Source of the DNA: an uncultured Bacilli bacterium
GTDB lineage: Bacteria; Bacillota_I; Bacilli_A; RFN20; CAG-631
Direction of reading: 5' to 3'
Length of the DNA: 7,025 nucleotides
Assembly: GCA_934202505.1 (NCBI GenBank)
Contig: CAKPXW010000093.1
Location: 1-7,025, forward strand
The notes below the pieces were generated by a model, which saw only the letters and a list, made by a program, of their open reading frames with translations, had not been told where the DNA came from and did no database searches. Position 1 is the stretch's first letter. Each line of letters starts with the position of its first letter. Below are positions 5,463 through 7,025 of the stretch, piece by piece. A program made the translations under genes and the position numbers.

Positions 5463-6389
5463 CTATAATAAATTATTAAAATCCTCAATAATTTTATAAA
5501 TTGTTTCTTCACTATCAATTGTACAACCACAAGCTAAATCGTGCCCACCACCGCCGTATTTTTTAGCTATTTGTACTATTGACAATTTTTTACTTCTAAA
5601 CTCACATAGTATTTTACCATTATTTCTATCTTTAGTAAAGTTGGCCCATATATCAATTTCATTAACATCAGCCATTACATTAACCATACCACGAGAAATG
5701 GTAAAGGTATCAACGTCAAATAAATCATAAATAGACATATCATTAATTAAGTAGCCCACTCCTTTTGGAGTTACTTTAATTTTACTTATAAAATAAGCTT
5801 TCATTTGTTTGCTTGCTAATGATTCAGAATATAATGTTTGATAAATTTCATATGGATTAAAATCTATTTTAATTAATTTACTAACTACATTAAATAAATC
5901 ATCAGATAATGAATATAAAAACCTTCCACTATCAGTTATAATTCCACTATATAAACACTTTGCTGTTTCTTTACTTACATATAAATTATTATCAAATGCA
6001 AAGGAAGCAATCATTTGAGCTGCTGCCGCTGCTTTTATATTTTTAACATAAATAGTAGCTTTAATATCAGATTCGTTATTATGGTGATCAAAGATAATAA
6101 CATCTTTTGCCAATTGATATCTTTTATCATATGTCATATTTTCACAGGCAACATCAACAATTATTGCAAGACTATTATGGCAAATAGTATCATCTATTTC
6201 ATCCATATTACCTAAAAAGCAAGAACGAGCCATATCTCCAACAGCATAAACTTTTTTTAATGGAAAATTATCAATGAGCAATTGCTTTAACCCAAGTTGC
6301 GAACCTAAAGCATCAATATCAGGTTTTCCATGACGATATATTACTATTTGTTCATATTTATTAATTAAATCTAGTATGTTACTATCCAT
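5463..6389 (-). CDS. DHH/DHHA1 phosphoesterase, NrnA/MgpA-like (first of a tandem pair)
   Basis: A 308-residue paralogue of the next gene, with the same domain order and intact catalytic residues: H20-x-x-P-D24-I-D26 followed by ALGS, D79 in IIVDVA, the DHH triad at 101-103 (IFDHHN), D153 in SGIITDSGRF, and GGGGH at 279-283 followed by DLACG. The motifs lie within two residues of their places in the partner, and the stretch before the DHHA1 domain is clearly shared (ESLASKQMKAY and KVTPKGVGY here, ESLRSTRLKSV and KVTPNGFVY there), so the pair arose by duplication. The start overlaps the end of the upstream gene by 8 bases (ATGGATAG), and its ribosome binding site AAAGGA (6397-6402) lies inside that gene, which supports co-translation. 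Expected roles are oligoribonucleotide, pAp or linear dinucleotide hydrolysis. Division of labour or hetero-oligomer formation with the partner is inference. Confidence 0.95.
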   Translation of the reverse strand: MDSNILDLINKYEQIVIYRHGKPDIDALGSQLGLKQLLIDNFPLKKVYAVGDMARSCFLGNMDEIDDTICHNSLAIIVDVACENMTYDKRYQLAKDVIIFDHHNNESDIKATIYVKNIKAAAAAQMIASFAFDNNLYVSKETAKCLYSGIITDSGRFLYSLSDDLFNVVSKLIKIDFNPYEIYQTLYSESLASKQMKAYFISKIKVTPKGVGYLINDMSIYDLFDVDTFTISRGMVNVMADVNEIDIWANFTKDRNNGKILCEFRSKKLSIVQIAKKYGGGGHDLACGCTIDSEETIYKIIEDFNNLL

Positions 6390-7020
6390 TTTTGTTTCCT
6401 TTCATCATATTTATTTTATTAAGCAAATTTAAAAGTGTTACATAAGACTCTTTGCAATCAAAATAAATATTATTAGTTAATTTATCTTTTAATCTAAAGT
6501 CAAATTCATTTACATTTTCGTGAAAATATATTTTTAAATTATTATCATCAATGATAAGACAGGCAAAATCTTTTATCTCATCTAATGTTTGGACGATTCT
6601 ATAATCAACTTTTTCATTGTAGTAAGTATTATATCGTAAATATTTTTTTCCAACATTTAATTCTTTATTAACATTATTATATTTTTTTTCAAAAAAAGCA
6701 TTAAAGTCTTCAGATTTTTTCTTACCTTGCATAATAAAGACACTACAAGGCATTTCTAGAGGTTTTATAGGTATAGATATATATTTTCCTTTATAAACAT
6801 CATTTGCCTTTTTTAAGCCGCTTTTAGTGGTATATTTAAAATCATAAAAGTAAATTGATTCACCTTTATATTCTAAGGTTATAGAATTTGAAATTGTTAA
6901 GTTATTTTTGTTATATAAATATTCAATTTCTTTATTAGGTTTGCATAACTTTAAAGAGCAATGAGAAAACTTATCGTTAAAAGTCTTTTCAATTATTATT
7001 AGTTTTAATTTACTATGCAT
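6382..7020 (-). CDS. Unrecognised protein, possibly DUF3137-like C-terminal part; start uncertain
   Basis: The visible frame is 212 residues from an ATG at 7020, but the frame is open to the window edge and only five bases precede the ATG, so no ribosome binding site can be judged and the true start may be outside. The protein is lysine- and asparagine-rich, has no membrane helix in the visible part, and alternates short strands with charged loops. The run KANDVYKGKYISIPI (about 71-85), then VFIMQGKK, then an FFEKKYN...YRIVQTLDEIKDF region (about 109-152) and a LKIYFHENVNEFDF strand pair (about 162-175), resembles from memory the C-terminal domain of DUF3137 proteins. Those proteins usually carry two N-terminal membrane helices and often sit beside lemA. 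If so, the first third of the gene is missing here. It ends by overlapping the first DHH gene by 8 bases, so it is the upstream member of that operon. Gene reality is well supported; the family call is tentative. Confidence 0.75.
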   Translation of the reverse strand: MHSKLKLIIIEKTFNDKFSHCSLKLCKPNKEIEYLYNKNNLTISNSITLEYKGESIYFYDFKYTTKSGLKKANDVYKGKYISIPIKPLEMPCSVFIMQGKKKSEDFNAFFEKKYNNVNKELNVGKKYLRYNTYYNEKVDYRIVQTLDEIKDFACLIIDDNNLKIYFHENVNEFDFRLKDKLTNNIYFDCKESYVTLLNLLNKINMMKGNKNG

Positions 7021-7025
7021 TGGCA

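Noticed and set aside
1..7025. Mycoplasma-type code with TGA read as tryptophan
   Set aside because: No gene ends in TGA, which raised the idea, but all nine tryptophan codons seen (tex, efp, MBL, both DHH genes) are TGG. With TGA as Trp in such AT-rich DNA most would be TGA. Eight stops are too few to make absence of TGA meaningful.

Overview
This is a low-GC (roughly 30 %) bacterial window in which every supported gene lies on the minus strand, so read it from high to low coordinates. The gene set and spelling point to a member of the Bacilli / Mollicutes-Erysipelotrichia radiation with a compact genome: short intergenic gaps, AT-rich codons, strong AGGAGG-type ribosome binding sites and TATAAT-type promoters. 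All nine tryptophan codons I could read are TGG and no gene is broken by TGA, so the standard bacterial code fits; all eight visible stops are TAA (4) or TAG (4). An EF-P loop of a kind I recall from mycoplasmas supports a Mollicutes-side placement, while a SpoIIIAH homologue shows spore-former ancestry.

Layout in transcription order. (1) 7025-4495: an unrecognised to DUF3137-like protein that probably continues beyond the right edge, overlapping by 8 bases a first DHH/DHHA1 phosphoesterase, followed at once by a second, paralogous DHH/DHHA1 phosphoesterase whose Shine-Dalgarno overlaps the stop of the first. This is a tightly coupled three-gene unit. (2) 4459-3603: a promoter, ribosomal protein L33 (49 aa, zinc form), then 3 bases later a glyoxalase-II-like metallo-beta-lactamase-fold hydrolase, closed by a good terminator. 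(3) 3570-3229: a small hydrophobic ORF of unknown function and moderate support. (4) 3212-2534: elongation factor P with a well-formed promoter and terminator. (5) 2420-1857: a SpoIIIAH-like membrane protein with its own promoter and a terminator that overlaps its stop codon. (6) 1830-1: tex, an S1-type RNA-binding transcription accessory protein, cut by the left edge before its S1 domain.

How the parts relate. Most of the window is nucleic-acid and translation housekeeping: nanoRNA/pAp or cyclic-dinucleotide product turnover (DHH pair), ribosome (L33), ribosome rescue at difficult peptide bonds (EF-P), and transcription (Tex). The two points most worth attention are EF-P, whose normally modified loop-tip lysine is replaced by methionine, and the efp-spoIIIAH adjacency, which looks like the Bacillus efp-yqhV-spoIIIAA..AH locus with everything between its ends deleted. 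A sigma-E-like promoter match in front of spoIIIAH is suggestive but weak in such AT-rich DNA. I see no mobile element, CRISPR array, tRNA or rRNA.
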